Shown piece after piece: positions 10,758 to 22,445 of a stretch of 64,000 bases of DNA. Below the pieces are notes generated by a model. That model did not search any database. It was not told where the DNA came from and saw only the letters and a list, made by a program, of their open reading frames with translations. This stretch comes from Perognathus longimembris pacificus (taxonomy: Eukaryota; Chordata; Mammalia; Rodentia; Heteromyidae), in the NCBI RefSeq assembly GCF_023159225.1, contig NC_063162.1, positions 90,419,880 to 90,483,879 on the forward strand, read 5' to 3'. Positions within the stretch are counted from its first letter, which is position 1. Every line of letters starts with the position of its first letter. The translations under genes and the position numbers were made by a program.

Positions 10758-12130
10758 AACCCAAATACATAGAGCAGACTGTTTTTTGACTATTCTTAGG
10801 GTCTATGATTTGATGTGAAGCCAATTGGCACTAGAGATACCAGTATTTCTGCCTATTCCTCACCTGGTGACAAGTATGAGGTGAGTCGTGGAGACCACTG
10901 TCATTTTTGAAGAGAGCACTGATTTCTCTCAATCAGTCTGTCTGTCTGTCTGTCTGTCTCTCTGTGTCACCTTGTAAACCATTGGGAAGATAGAACAGTC
11001 AAGAGTAAAAGAGTGGGGTGAGCCCATGTATCCCAGCAACTTTAACCAGCAAATGGTAGGAGAATGGATAAGTCTGCTGGCAGGAAAGGTCCAAGCAAAG
11101 GAAATGAAGTTGCAGTTGAACTCTTCTATCTGCACATTTGGGCAAGCAGCCTGCCCTTTGGGTGAGGAGAAAAAGAGAGAGCAACATGTGAAAATGCCAA
11201 CAATATATTCTGTAAGGATAGGAATTTGGATCTTTGTCACCCACCATCCTATAGCCTTGGTCTGACTATTCACCTATGGTTGGCTCATTAGACATAGTGA
11301 TGAATGGCAAGTTTTACCAAGGCTGTTTCACCTTTGAATCCTACCTACATTCCCCAATCCAACTTTACAAGCCGCTATGCTAAACCCTTAAATCTCTGCA
11401 AGATGCAAATGTTGCTCTTCTCAAATCAGAATAGAAGCAATGTGATTTACCTAATAGCCCAGACTTCTTGCTTAACCAGGTGGAAATTTTCTCAGTGGCC
11501 TATAAATGTATTCATGGGAACATTTTATTTTGAAACAGTGGTGCTGTAAGTCTGCTTCAACCCTATGCTATCCTGTATCCAGTCATTGTACCACTGAAAA
11601 GTGATATACTATAGACTGAGGACTGACAAAATACCAGAAATCATGTCCAGAGTATTGCTCACCAGAGGCAATATTGTCATTTTCCTTCATCCTAAAGACA
11701 CACAAGGGTCAGATAATCCCATTGATCACTAGTTATTTATCTAAATAATAATCTTTTTAAGATAGCATAATGTTTAGGATGAGAGTTTCCAGACTTGGGA
11801 ACACATGTGTTCTGGTGTTCTGCAGATCTTGGGTTACTTAGTGACCTTGTTTTCACTAGCTGTATGACATGTCAGTGACATACCTATTTCTCAATTTCTC
11901 CTTTTCATGGTAGACATAACAGTACATTAGGTATGCAAGAATCAGATTAAAATTTGTGCTTAAGCTATTAAGTACAACATCTGATACAACTGGTAGGTTA
12001 ACTGAAATGTCAGTTTTAAATCTTCTTATATTGAATAATGTATTGAACCCAAAGGACTAATCAGATTTCAATTTGTCAATTTATTTTTCCTAGGAAGCTC
12101 CTTTAGACATCTTATTGATTTGGACAATAT
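10726..12130. other. Unique sequence with a short CTGT array
   Basis: A (CTGT)n run lies at about 10935-10965. Overlapping open frames on both strands at 10929-11273 have no family resemblance. No gene recognised. Confidence 0.45.
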
Positions 12131-12134
12131 TTGA

Positions 12135-12215
12135 GTAAATAATGAGTGAGGGAGGGACAATGAAGATGAAAAACAATGAGGTTTTGACAATAAAATTATA
12201 TTTAAAAAAAAAAGA
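12135..12215 (+). mobile_element. Severely truncated L1 3' end
   Basis: It ends in TTGACAATAAAATTATATTTAAAAA, the same terminal motif as the L1 3' end at 62195-62222. Confidence 0.55.
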
Positions 12216-12268
12216 TCAGAGTTCCACAGAAATGGAACTAAAGGCTTCTACTTAAAAAATAGAAACTG

Positions 12269-12482
12269 GGGACTGGGAATATGGCCTAATAGTAGCGTGC
12301 TTGTCTCATACATGAAGCCCTGGGTTTGATTCCTCAGCACCACATATATAGAAAAAGCCAGAAGTGGCACTGTGGCAGAAGTGGTAGAGTGCTAGCCTTG
12401 AGCAAAAAGAAGCCAGGGACAGTGTCCAGGCCCTGAGTTCAAGCTCCACAACTGGCAAAACAAAACAAAACAATACAAAAAG
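12269..12482 (+). mobile_element. IDL-Geo SINE with short TSD
   Basis: The IDL half runs from GGACTGGGAATATGGCCTAA to TTCCTCAGCACCACATATAT. The Geo half follows and ends in an (AAAAC)n tail. TAGAAACTG is repeated at 12260-12268 and 12483-12491. The insertion lies immediately 5' of a B1-Geo SINE. Confidence 0.88.
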
Positions 12483-12491
12483 TAGAAACTG

Positions 12492-12745
12492 ACTCAGCCT
12501 CATGCCTGTAACCCTGGCTACTCAGGGAGCTGAGATCTGAGGATTATGGTTTGTAGCAAGCCCAGGCAAGAAAGTCCATGAAACTCTTATTTCCAATTAA
12601 CCACCAAAAAGCCAAAAAAAAAAAAGGACAAAGAAAAAGCTGGCACTATAGTGCAAGCGGTGGAATACTAGCCATGAGCAAAAAAGCTCAGGACAGTACC
12701 TACATCCTAAGTTCAAACCCCAGAACTGGCAAAAAAAAAAAGTAA
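12492..12745 (+). mobile_element. B1-Geo SINE
   Basis: B1 half (CTCATGCCTGTAACCCTGGC), TTTCCAATTAACCACC linker with an internal A-run, then Geo (CATGAGCAAAAAAGCTCAGG, AAGTTCAAACCCCAGAACTGG) and a poly(A). Confidence 0.85.
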
Positions 12746-12749
12746 AAAT

Positions 12750-14335
12750 TTATTTTACTTATTTTCCCAGCACCATCATTATGGTTTGTTTGGTCTGGTT
12801 TTACATGATGAAGCAAGCAAATTCACCAATATGCAAATTGTTGGCTGGATCATTCATCATTTATTCCAAGGATAAACTTGGTATTTTTGTCAGATCTTTT
12901 TTCTCAAAACATGTCTTCTTCTAAATGTTTTTTATGATCATCTAGCTTTCTTATTTCCAATTTCCTTATCTAATATGCATTAGAAGAGGATGAAGGGAAG
13001 AAGGTTCTCACAAGTACACAAAACAGGAGGTCAGAGTTCACAGTGGCTGGAATCCTAGATTCCTATGTGAAATATCCTAAGACTGGTGGGGTGACTTTAA
13101 ATGAGATACTATGAAGCAAACACAACTGACATAAAAGTCACCTTCATCTGCTCATTTTCTCTTCTCTTTTCAAAAATCTTTACTTTTTCTATTGTTCTCT
13201 AATTGTATATACACTTGCATCTCTCTGCTTTAGTTTTGTTTTCTTAGGAGCTGTTTTTATTTACTTACAGTATTATCATTTTTTTTCTATAAAAATCAAG
13301 TAAACCTGCCTAACAAGTGTGAGGTCCTAAATTACAACCCAAGAGAGACCACAGTCAAATCTATAAATGGGAAATACTTATTATAGTCTCGTTCATAGTC
13401 TGATTTAGTTCTTGATACCCATTTATAATAGTCATGGCACTGTTTTGTTGTAATGACTAACAAACATGTAGGAGCCACTTCATATATGACCGAGTCACCA
13501 GAGGCAGAATTATCCTTTTCCTTCATCCTAGAGAAATATTTTAACTATGGAGGCCGAGGATCGAGTGGTATGAGGCCTTCTGTCATATTGAATTAACTTA
13601 TGGATTTAGCAAAGAGTTGGGAATTACTGTTTTGTAGCAGTAAGCAGGCTTCAATCAAAGCCAGCAGAAATAAATAAGCAGGAGTCTGAGCTTGCAGGAT
13701 TATGTAAGTAAGAAAGCAAATTAACTTCTCTGCTATGAACTGTGTCCTTCTGGAAGACAGAGGTGAACGCTTCTAAACAAGGAAGGCAGTTGTTCTCTTT
13801 CATTGGGGATGTAGAAAATAAAGGAGTTTCATCTCTGGCATGGCTTAGGGGCAGAGTATGGGTACAAGTAGGAAGTACAAGTATATTTTTTGTGTTGCAT
13901 TTCTGACTCTACCCAAAATGGCTACCACAAGCCAAATGATAATATAACTCGAAATATTTCTTTTCACCCCTTCAAATTTCTGGGCCTGCCTGCAAAGAGA
14001 AAAACCAACTTTTATTTTCATTTTTTAAAGTGCTTGTGGTTTAAATGCAGGTATGTCCTCTATCTTCATAATCACACTATTCCTATCAGAAGATTCTAAG
14101 CCTCTCAGAAGTCATTTGGGACTTGTGAAAAAAAATTATGATAAATTTAAAACCATTTTTCAGATATTTTTAGAAAATTATATTATTGGGTTATACTATT
14201 AATGAAACTGTCACAAAATATTGTCTTAAACGGCCTAAATAATATTTTAATCATAAATAAGTAATGATAGATGACGTTGATCCCCAAAGACCAAGCATTA
14301 GAAATATTTAAATTGGTTTAATAGATGTCTTTTAA
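12750..14335. other. Unique sequence
   Basis: No gene or repeat recognised. An AT-rich, repeat-free portion at about 14110-14330 would be worth a conservation check. Confidence 0.4.
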
Positions 14336-14342
14336 ACAAAAC

Positions 14343-14560
14343 AGTGCCTGCTGCCAATCTTAGATACTCAGGAGGCTGAGAGCTGAGGATAGAGGTTTAA
14401 AGTCAGCTGAGGCATAAAAAGTGCATGAGACTTTTATATCCAATTAACTAGCAAACATCAAGAAGTGGAGTTTTGGGTCAAATGGTAGAGCACCAGCCTT
14501 GAGCAAAAAATCCAAATGAGATCTGAAGCCCCTTAGTACAAGCCCCAGGACTAGTGTATG
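14343..14560 (+). mobile_element. B1-Geo SINE
   Basis: B1 half (ACTCAGGAGGCTGAGAGCTG) and a Geo half with a partly rewritten middle, ending in ACAAGCCCCAGGACTAG. Confidence 0.8.
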
Positions 14561-14602
14561 TGTGCGCGCACACGCGCACACATACACACACATGCACACA
14601 TC
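14561..14602. repeat. Alternating GT/GC/CA microsatellite at a SINE tail
   Basis: TGTGTGCGCGCACACGCGCA is purine-pyrimidine alternating and partly self-complementary. It directly follows the Geo tail of the preceding SINE. Confidence 0.9.
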
Positions 14603-14835
14603 AAAACATAGATCCTAGAAGCGCAGGATTCCATGATTTTAGCACTTAAGATATTTCTATTTCAAAAGGAACAGAATGAAAATATATGCTTATGAGTCTT
14701 CACTGATCTGAATAGGATAAATGATAAGGCTTTCTTTTTAAATATGGTTAGTGAATTGTCTTGTTCAGATTCAAAAGGATAGCACTATATTCTTCTCAAA
14801 CAATACCATTCACATAAATTTTCATTTGTAGTATT

Positions 14836-15113
14836 TTTTTTTTCGCCAGTTTGGGGCTTGAACTCAGGGCCTGTATACTGTCCCTGAGCTTCTTTTTAGT
14901 TTTGTTTTTTGTTTTTTTTTGGCCAGTCCTGGGCCTTGAACTCCAGGCCAGAGCACTGTCCCTGGCTTCATTTTGCTCAAGACTAGCACTCTGCCACATG
15001 AGCCACAGTGCCACTTCTGGCCGTTTTCTATATATGTGGTGCTGAGGAATCGAACCCAGGGCCTCATGTATACAAGGCAAGCACTCTTGCCACTAGGCCA
15101 TATCCCCAGCCCC
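14836..15113 (-). mobile_element. Trimeric IDL-Geo-Geo SINE with one TSD
   Basis: On the minus strand the order is IDL, Geo, an A-rich spacer (T-run at 14895-14918 on plus), and a second, 3'-terminal partial Geo (14844-14892). A perfect 14 bp TSD, TCATTTGTAGTATT, at 14822-14835 and 15114-15127 flanks the whole array. It therefore looks like one insertion of a trimer, although nested insertion into an older Geo tail cannot be excluded. Confidence 0.85.
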
Positions 15114-15127
15114 TCATTTGTAGTATT

Positions 15128-16080
15128 AAGACACACATTTTTATCTAACAAATAGGTGCAATTATTTTGACTGCTCATAGTGACAAATTTGTCTTCTCCT
15201 GTCATACTTTCAATTTATGAAAATCCTCCATGAGGGACAACTGGGAATACAGAACACTGCAAGATGCGGGGATTTCAGTGGATGTGAAGAAGCATCCTAC
15301 ACCCTAGCGTTTTTATTCCCTCGTGTCTGAACTGGCTTTCCATCTACTCCCTTCCACACTCACCAAAGTCATTGACAGTGAGGAGGTGGTTTGCTAGTTG
15401 AACAGGAATGACTAACTTGCTGGTTTTTTCTATCATGCCAGTTGCAGAGAGTGAGTTGAATGACGGGAGTTATGTGTATAAATTGCCTCAAAAGCAAAAG
15501 AACCTTGGCAAATGGTCACAGGGTAGGGGTACAGTTCTTGAATACAACTCAATGATTTAATGACAAGGAGAGAATTACCGTACAGCATAATGCAGGGGAA
15601 AGGCTGCAAACTGCACCTGCTGCTTAGACTAAGAAATCCAAAATGGATTCCAGGAAGAAGCACAATGCCCAGCTGCTGCGGTGGCTGCTTGTTCCTTCTA
15701 TACTGTTATTACTGTTCAACAGTCCTGAAATCTGAATGACAGTGGCCTGAGCCCTTTCAAACAACAGAAAGAAGGTCAATTTTTGTAATGAGGAAATGGA
15801 AGTGGTGGCGCTGAAGATCACTGACCCTTACAGTTTCTTGTGCGATGAAGGAGCAGTGAAGTGCGCTGGGAAATTATGGTGTAGGGAAACAGTGACACTA
15901 CCATCATAGAGCGGAACCAAGGAACAAGTGGCAAACGCACTTAAATGTGCATAAATCAAATATATGCTATCAACCCTGGGCTTAGGTCTATTGTCAAACT
16001 GTGAAAAATTGGGCCCAATACTTCTACAAAGAAAGGAAAAGGCAAAAGGCCAAAAAATCAAGTTCAAGAGTCTAAAACAG
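15128..16080. other. Unique sequence
   Basis: No gene or repeat recognised. Minus-strand open frames at 15433-16067 are short and lack family features. Confidence 0.45.
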
Positions 16081-16081
16081 C

Positions 16082-16322
16082 CATGTGATGATGGTTCACT
16101 CCTATAATCCTAGCCTCTCAGGAGGTTGAGTTTTGAGGCAAGAGGTTCGAAGCCAGTCTAGACAGGAAAGAATTTAAAGAGTCTTAGCTGCAATTAACCA
16201 CTAAAAGCTGAAAGCTGATTTGTGGTTCAAGTGGTAGTTTACCAGCCTTGAGTGAAAAAGCCAAGAAAGAGCATGAGGCCCTGTGTTCAAGCTCTAGTAC
16301 TGATGTGTGTGCACGCACACAC
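16082..16322 (+). mobile_element. B1-Geo SINE
   Basis: B1 half (TCCTATAATCCTAGCCTCTC), AGCTGCAATTAACCAC linker and Geo half (TTGTGGTTCAAGTGGTAG). It ends in a short GT/CA run. Confidence 0.83.
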
Positions 16323-16860
16323 CTAAAACAATAGTCTTAATCTCAATTAGTATTGAAATGATTTAGCAGGTACATGGATGAGGTAACCAGTCAATCGGAC
16401 CAGGTACTAGACAAGGTACAGAGCTGGATGCCTGAGGCATAGCTGCTCTGCCAGCAATCAACTAACTCATTCTCAAATCCTAGAGGCATCTAGAAGTCCA
16501 AGGAGAATCCAAGGCAGCTCAGACAAAGAGGAGGAAATGGGAACACGTTACAGTTGCTCACCAATGGGTAAATAATTGTTTCACTACCTTAGCATCAGTA
16601 TAGTCTCCCAGTTTACCCCAGCCAATATCATCCCTACTTTTAACTCAGCCTCAGAACAACACCATCCCTACTCAAACAAAACTTGATGGTATATGGCAAA
16701 GAAAGACTAAATGAAATGCCAAAGACTAATGTCTTTATGTCTTAGAGTTCATGGCAGTATGCTACCAAATCAGCCTTCTGTTCATAACTCAATAGTTTCT
16801 GAATAAGGAAGGCATTTACTAATAGAATTATTGAAGTTTTATTTCATAGAAGAATAATCT
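16323..16860. other. Unique sequence
   Basis: No gene or repeat recognised. Confidence 0.4.
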
Positions 16861-16863
16861 GAT

Positions 16864-17076
16864 GCTGGGCACTGGTGGCTCACTCCTGTAATCCTGGCTA
16901 TTCAGGAACCTGAGATCTTAGGATTGTGTTCCAATGCCAGCCTAGGCAGAAAAGTCTATGAGAGTCTTACCACAGAAAAAAAGCTGGAAGTGGAGCTCTG
17001 GCTCAAGTGGTAGAGTGCTATCCTTGAGCAAAAGAAAGTCAGGGAAAGTGCCCATGTTCAGAGTTCAAACCCCAGT
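16864..17076 (+). mobile_element. B1-Geo SINE carrying the GGA array
   Basis: GCTGGGCACTGGTGGCTCAC begins the B1 half. The Geo half (CTGGCTCAAGTGGTAGAGTG) ends in CAAACCCCAGTGGGGGAGGA, where the tail passes directly into the trinucleotide array. Confidence 0.88.
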
Positions 17077-17491
17077 GGGGGAGGAGGAGGAGGAGGAGGG
17101 GGAGGAGGGAGGAGGAGGAGGAGGAGGAGGAGGAGGAGGAGGAGGAGGAGGAGGAGGAGGAGGAGGAGGAGGAGGAGGAGGAGGAGGAGGAGGAGGAGGA
17201 GGAGGAGGAGGAGGAGGAGGAGGAGGAGGAGGAGGAGGAGGAGGAGGAGGAGGAGGAGGAGGAGGAGGAGGAGGAGGAGGAGGAGGAGGAGGAGGAGGAG
17301 GAGGAGGAGGAGGAGGAGGAGGAGGAGGAGGAGGAGGAGGAGGAGGAGGAGGAGGAGGAGGAGGAGGAGGAGGAGGAGGAGGAGGAGGAGGAGGAGGAGG
17401 AGGAGGAGGAGGAGGAGGAGGAGGAGGAGGAGGAGGAGGAGGAGGAGGAGGAGGAGGAGGAGGAGGAGGAGGAGGAGGAGGAGGAGGAGGA
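17077..17491. repeat. Giant (GGA)n array
   Basis: About 415 bp of GGA repeat. After a few interruptions before about 17110 the last ~380 bp read as uninterrupted GGA. It gives homopolymer Gly, Ser, Leu and Pro open frames on both strands, all artefacts. One strand is all purine, so it has triplex and G-quadruplex potential. Confidence 0.97.
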
Positions 17492-18023
17492 TCTTGATGG
17501 TTCCAATTGTTTGAAAGATGTTCATGATGTCTTCCAGAACTCCCCTTTTGCCAATACAGAAGCATTGTAATCTCACAGTTGTATCAGGCCAACAACATTT
17601 ATAGTATTAACAGCTTTACATTTTTATCAGTTCAGGAATTATGGCCATTTTAATGGACAGGATGGAAAAAAATTGGCAAACAGGATATAGAGTGAATGTT
17701 TTAGAAACATCAGGACTTGGAAGGACACAAAGAACAAATGTCAGTTGCCTTCTCTATGGAGAAAGTAATCACTTAATGGTGATTCTAAGGATAGAAGTAA
17801 GACCATACCTGGAGGGTTAAAGAATTGGTCATAATCACAGCTAGTGATAAATGTGGCTTCTTTAACTTTTTTCCTTTCTTGTGATAATGGAGGAAATAGT
17901 CTGGTAAGAAAAAGGGGATGCCAGTCACCAATGGGAAACTAAGAACCATGATGGTGGAAGAATGTGACACACTCAATTTACATAAAACACAGAACTGAAA
18001 ACTGGAATATTATCCAGGGAAAT
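17492..18023. other. Unique sequence
   Basis: No gene or repeat recognised. Confidence 0.4.
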
Positions 18024-18032
18024 CTGAAAGAA

Positions 18033-18040
<8 letters not shown>

Positions 18041-18073
<33 letters not shown>

Positions 18074-18263
18074 GCCAGTCCTGGGCCTTGGACTCAGGGC
18101 CTGAGCACTGTCCCTGGCTTCTTCCCGCTCAAGGCTAGCACTCTGCCACTTGAGCCACAGCGCCGCTTCTGGCCGTTTTCTGCATATGTGGTGCTGGGGA
18201 ATCGAACCTAGGGCCTCGTGTATCCGAGGCAGGCACTCTTGCCACTAGGCTATATCCCCAGCC
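18041..18263 (-). mobile_element. Young IDL-Geo SINE with TSD
   Basis: Full antisense IDL-Geo with a ~33 bp poly(T). A perfect 17 bp TSD, CTGAAAGAAATATTTTT, lies at 18024-18040 and 18264-18280. It differs at only one or two positions from the copies at 28395-28599 and 53394-53600 and shares their diagnostic CTTCTTCCCGCTCAAGG and CCTAGGGCCTCGTGTATC. Confidence 0.97.
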
Positions 18264-19590
18264 CTGAAAGAAATATTTTTGATGTGAGCGATATTTCCAA
18301 AGAAGTAATTATCAAAAACAACAAAAAATTCAAACTATAAAGAGAGGAATAATTAAGCCAGGGTTTCCAGAGTAGTTCAGAATAATCCATCAGTGGACTG
18401 CTTTGGATGTTAAAGGGATTTAAATAACCAATGAAGGAAAAACATAAGGATCAATGGCATAAATAATTCAAGACATCCTGTTGACCCTATTCCACCTTGC
18501 ATTGTACAAAACCTCAGAGGTGTATTTTCAAAAAGTCAAAAGATAAATTGAAGTTTAAAATTAAACTTTTAAGTATCAGCCTCTAAGGGGTGTCTTCTTT
18601 CAAACTATCCATAAAAGAAGGTGGGACTGAAGACCCATAAATTTGAACACCTATATACAATGGCATGCATTTCAGGTTGACATCTTAAATTAATCTTAGA
18701 TGAAAATAGTTGTAAAGAATGTAATATTGACACTTGAAAAGACAACTTTATGTCACTTTTTCATGGAATTCAATGAGGCATAAATGCCATAGTGATTTCA
18801 CACCCACCAACATCCATTGAAAAATAAACTCAAACCATTCTTAAACCTTGCAAATTTTATGGTTCTTTTCCCCCCATTGAAATTGTATTTCCCTACCACT
18901 TTTTCCATACAATTTTATGTTATCTTAACACAACAAGGTACATACATTAAAATAGTTTCAAACACGGCTGTTATTATGATGCTCTGTATTAAAAATGTTA
19001 TTATTAAAACATACATACTCAAAATATCCTAGTGAATAGTTTTTGTTAAAGGTATTCATTGGGCACAACAAATGAATAGTAATATTTCAAAATATTTGAT
19101 GATGTTTACAAACTATGAAAAGCAAATTTTTATTGAAACTGTATTTCCTAGTGAAATAGAGTTAATATCAAAGTCTTAATCAGAGCACACTTTGGCCCTA
19201 CACCATTAGGTATATTGTCCCTCTATATGATACCTTGGGAGCTACAAACCTCCTGATTATTGTGATGTCTGCCACTTTTTGGTGTAATGTAATCACAACA
19301 CTGTAAAATTGAAGGTCCCACTTTTGAGTTCCATATCAGCACTCCAAAAATTCTCAATGCATGTAGTTTTCTTGTTCTTCTCATTCCTCATCCTTCTACC
19401 TCTCAATGTTGCTGGGGAAAAGCAGCCACTCCAAATATAAGAGCTTCCTTCCAACTGAGACCTTCCAGAAAAACAATGAATGGGCCCATTCCCACATGTC
19501 ACCACATGGTCTTCCCACTAGGAAACAAAGAATTGTTAAAAACAAGTTTATTGATGTACATGCACATGTAGTTAAATATCTTAATGCATT

Positions 19591-19591
<1 letters not shown>

Positions 19592-19647
<56 letters not shown>
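19592..19647. repeat. (CT)n microsatellite
   Basis: About 27 CT units with one TTT interruption. It is responsible for SLSLSL-type and REREREK-type frames. Confidence 0.95.
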
Positions 19648-19651
<4 letters not shown>

Positions 19652-20029
19652 CAAGATGTCCATTTAAACTGTGGCATTTATTGCCAAAAATATACTAACT
19701 TAAAAAGCCATATATCTTTCCCAGCACTAAATGCTTACCACTCAAACAAGCAAAAACTTCACTTGGATATATAATACCTGAACACTTGAGTCATTTTAAA
19801 AACCACAGATGGTGTTTTAGACACCGTCTACCTTCTTATTATCATAAGTAGGCTGTTGATTTCCACATGCAATGACTTCTGTTTCCACCCCCTGCCTGAG
19901 CTCACGCCCACTGCCTCTGTCTGATTCCCCACCCCACCCCACACCAGTCTCCCCACACTTCTCAGATAGAGAAAACACTCTCCTTAGCAGGTATATTTTT
20001 TAACAGATAAAAATATATTAATGGATTAT

Positions 20030-20038
20030 CATCATCAC

Positions 20039-20074
<36 letters not shown>
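20030..20074. repeat. (CAT)n microsatellite
   Basis: About 15 CAT/ATC units with one CAC variant. Confidence 0.95.
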
Positions 20075-20075
<1 letters not shown>

Positions 20076-21547
20076 TTTTTTTAACCAAAGGTTATTTGCC
20101 ACTTTCATTTTTCTTTTTTGGCTAGGATATTTCTGTCTTACTTCTAAACAAATGTGCCAGGTGTTTAAAATGTCTTTAAAAAATTAATCTAATCTTATTT
20201 CCAAGTGGAGATTTGAGGAGAAGTTCTTTATAAAGGCAAACTATTGCATTCTTGATGTTATTTTTTTGTTGTCATTAGAAGTCCTAATATAGCATCTCAG
20301 CAGTAATTGCTATTTTATAATCTCTTGAATATTGAACTATTTATTATGCAAATTAGCACTCTTTGGAATAGGTACCGCCTAGCCATGAAGTTCTTTTTTG
20401 TTTATAGATTTTATTTTTGTTGCTTTTGCTACTCAGTGTAAAGAGGCATCTTGATATTTACTAATTCCAGGCATAAACAGACTTCTGCCAGATATGTGGC
20501 AGCTACACTTCATATTCTTTGTTTTTAAATGAAAGAAAGACATATGGTAGATTTGCAAAGTTAGGTGCAAAGATTATTTATTTATTTATTTTTGGTAATA
20601 GCTAAAAGCTTTCAGCTGTATTTTGTTCTTGTTATGACTATAGGGCTCTGTGGCCATTTTGTGGTTCTTATCCACACCAGAATGTGGTAGCATAAGAAAA
20701 TCTATTGTGTTAAATTCCATGAAATCGTCACTTTGTGGATCCAAATAATGAATGTCTTGATTGAACTGCTTGCTGTATCTATTGCAGTATCTTCCTTAGA
20801 GGATGCTCCCCAGCTTGGTCCTCTGTGGAAAAAAGCAATACAAATTCCTCCTCAGGAAACAGTTCCAAAATGTGGTGAAATTTCATGAGGTAATAGTTTA
20901 AGTGGTTTTGAAATATTCTACCAAATAGTTCCAAGCAGTGTAGACTTGATGAGCATAAGAGTAGCTATCAGTTTGATCCTGCACTCTCCTGCTGCTAGAC
21001 GGAATAGAACCTTTCATGGTTCAGGAAGCCTTTATGGAAAATGCAACATGACAAACGGCCAGAAGTTTCAAAGAGAAAATAAAGCAAAAGGAGTATATAT
21101 ATTTGCACACATTATTTATATGGCTGATCTTGAAGGTTGATTATAGTTCTACTGATCTCAAAATAATTTTATTGTGCATTTGTATTAATAAACCCAACAA
21201 TATAGCAACATTTATTGTTGTTCCCCTTTTATAGACTGTGAAACTAATATTAAAAGATATTAAGCAGCTAAGTCTGAGTCACCAGGGAGGAAATGACATA
21301 TTCAGGATAGAATTCTATTTTGTTTTATACTTTATTCCCTTAGAAAGCAGCATTTGAATGCTCAGGATATGCAGTAAAATAGCCATCCAACATTTTTACC
21401 TAGACCCCAGTCTCTTTCTTCCCCCACTTAGTTCTTTTTCCCACATGCTAATTGTATCACATGATACAATAGGTATGACTCCTCAAAAAGTCAAGCATTT
21501 CTCTACTTCTGAGATAAAGCAAGGGATAACAGTGGTAGGAAAATTAA

Positions 21548-21735
21548 AGCTGGGAATACAGCTCAGTGGTAGAGTGTGTGTCTATCTCCAGAATAAACAC
21601 AAGAAAGAAAGAGGAAGGGGAGGGAGGAAGAAAGAAAGAGTGAGACAAGAAAGGGAGAAAGAGAAGGAGAGTAGGAAAGAGAAAGAGATTGAAAGAAAGA
21701 AAAGAGAAAAGAAGAGAAGAAAGGAGAAAAGTTTG
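21548..21735 (+). mobile_element. ID SINE fragment with purine-rich tail
   Basis: GCTGGGAATACAGCTCAGTG and GGTAGAGTGTGTG keep the ID A-box region. The rest is replaced by a ~140 bp GAAA/GGGA purine tract (21598-21735). Confidence 0.65.
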
Positions 21736-21952
21736 TAGGGGTTTTGTTGGTTTTTTTTTTTTTTTTTTTTTTTAGTTCTCTTCAGGAAAAAAGCAAGGGT
21801 GGGTGAAACAAAAAGTGTGCATTTCATGGATTTCATGAGAATAGCAATCTGGGATATCCAGGCTTTATTTCCACGACAGCAACTTGAGTGGAGCACACTC
21901 GGTGGACAAAGCCATGTAATACAAGAAAAATAACATGCTTGTTTACTGATCT

Positions 21953-22016
21953 TAAGAAATTTATAGTCTGACAAATGAGCATATAAGAAATTTATAGTCA
22001 GAAGAATGAGCATATA
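21953..22016. repeat. Two-copy tandem duplication, ~32 bp unit
   Basis: TAAGAAATTTATAGTC followed by GA.AAATGAGCATA-like sequence occurs twice in a row, with a few differences, just before the next SINE. Confidence 0.85.
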
Positions 22017-22262
22017 TAGCTCATGCCTGTTATCCTAGCTACTCAGGAGGTTAAGATCTGAGGATTGCGGTTCAAAGCCAGCTTGGGGAGGAAAATCATG
22101 AGACTTTGTATCTCCAACAAACTACTCAGAAAAAGCCAGAAGTGGTGCTGTGGATCAAATAGTAGAGTGTTAGCCTTGAGCACAAAGAGGTTAGGGACAG
22201 CATCCCCAGGTCAGCACTTCAAGTCTCAGGTCTCACAAAAAGAAAAAGAAAAAAAAAGAAAT
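22017..22262 (+). mobile_element. B1-Geo SINE
   Basis: B1 half (TTATCCTAGCTACTCAGGAG) and Geo half (TTAGCCTTGAGCACAAAGAG) with an A-rich tail. The B-box region is decayed. Confidence 0.82.
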
Positions 22263-22374
22263 TTAAAAAAATGCTTACCAAAGAAACCTGTGAGAATTGA
22301 TGTGGATATTGACATGCTTGCAATGGTGAATATTACAAGAGATTACTCATAACCACCTTGAGTAAAAATAGATT

Positions 22375-22445
22375 CAGGTTAAGCACTTGCCTGATATGTT
22401 TAAGGGCTTGAGTTCAATCTCCAGCATTGCAAATAAATAAATAAG
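22375..22445 (+). mobile_element. ID-like SINE fragment
   Basis: GCACTTGCCTGATATG and TTGAGTTCAATCTCCAGC resemble the 3' half of an ID monomer, ending in (AAAT)n. Confidence 0.55.

Larger units (their letters stand above)
18281..21535. other. Long, mostly unique stretch
   Basis: No SINE, L1 or LTR recognised. It holds a (CT)n array at 19592-19647, a (CAT)n array at 20030-20074 and a (TTTA)n run at 20577-20592. ATGCAAAT (POU octamer) is at 20346-20353. No gene seen. Confidence 0.45.

Noticed and set aside
10929..11273. 114-codon minus frame ending in a TDRQTDRQ repeat
   Set aside because: The N-terminal side has no family features, and the end is a translated CTGT microsatellite.
14796..15205. 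Two overlapping frames of 94 and 113 codons on minus
   Set aside because: They are translations of the IDL-Geo trimer. Similar SINE-derived frames occur at 28120-28545 and 52723-53199.
16958..17576. Four long open frames of 155-179 codons (poly-Gly, poly-Ser, poly-Leu, poly-Pro)
   Set aside because: They are translations of the GGA array on both strands and have no coding start context.
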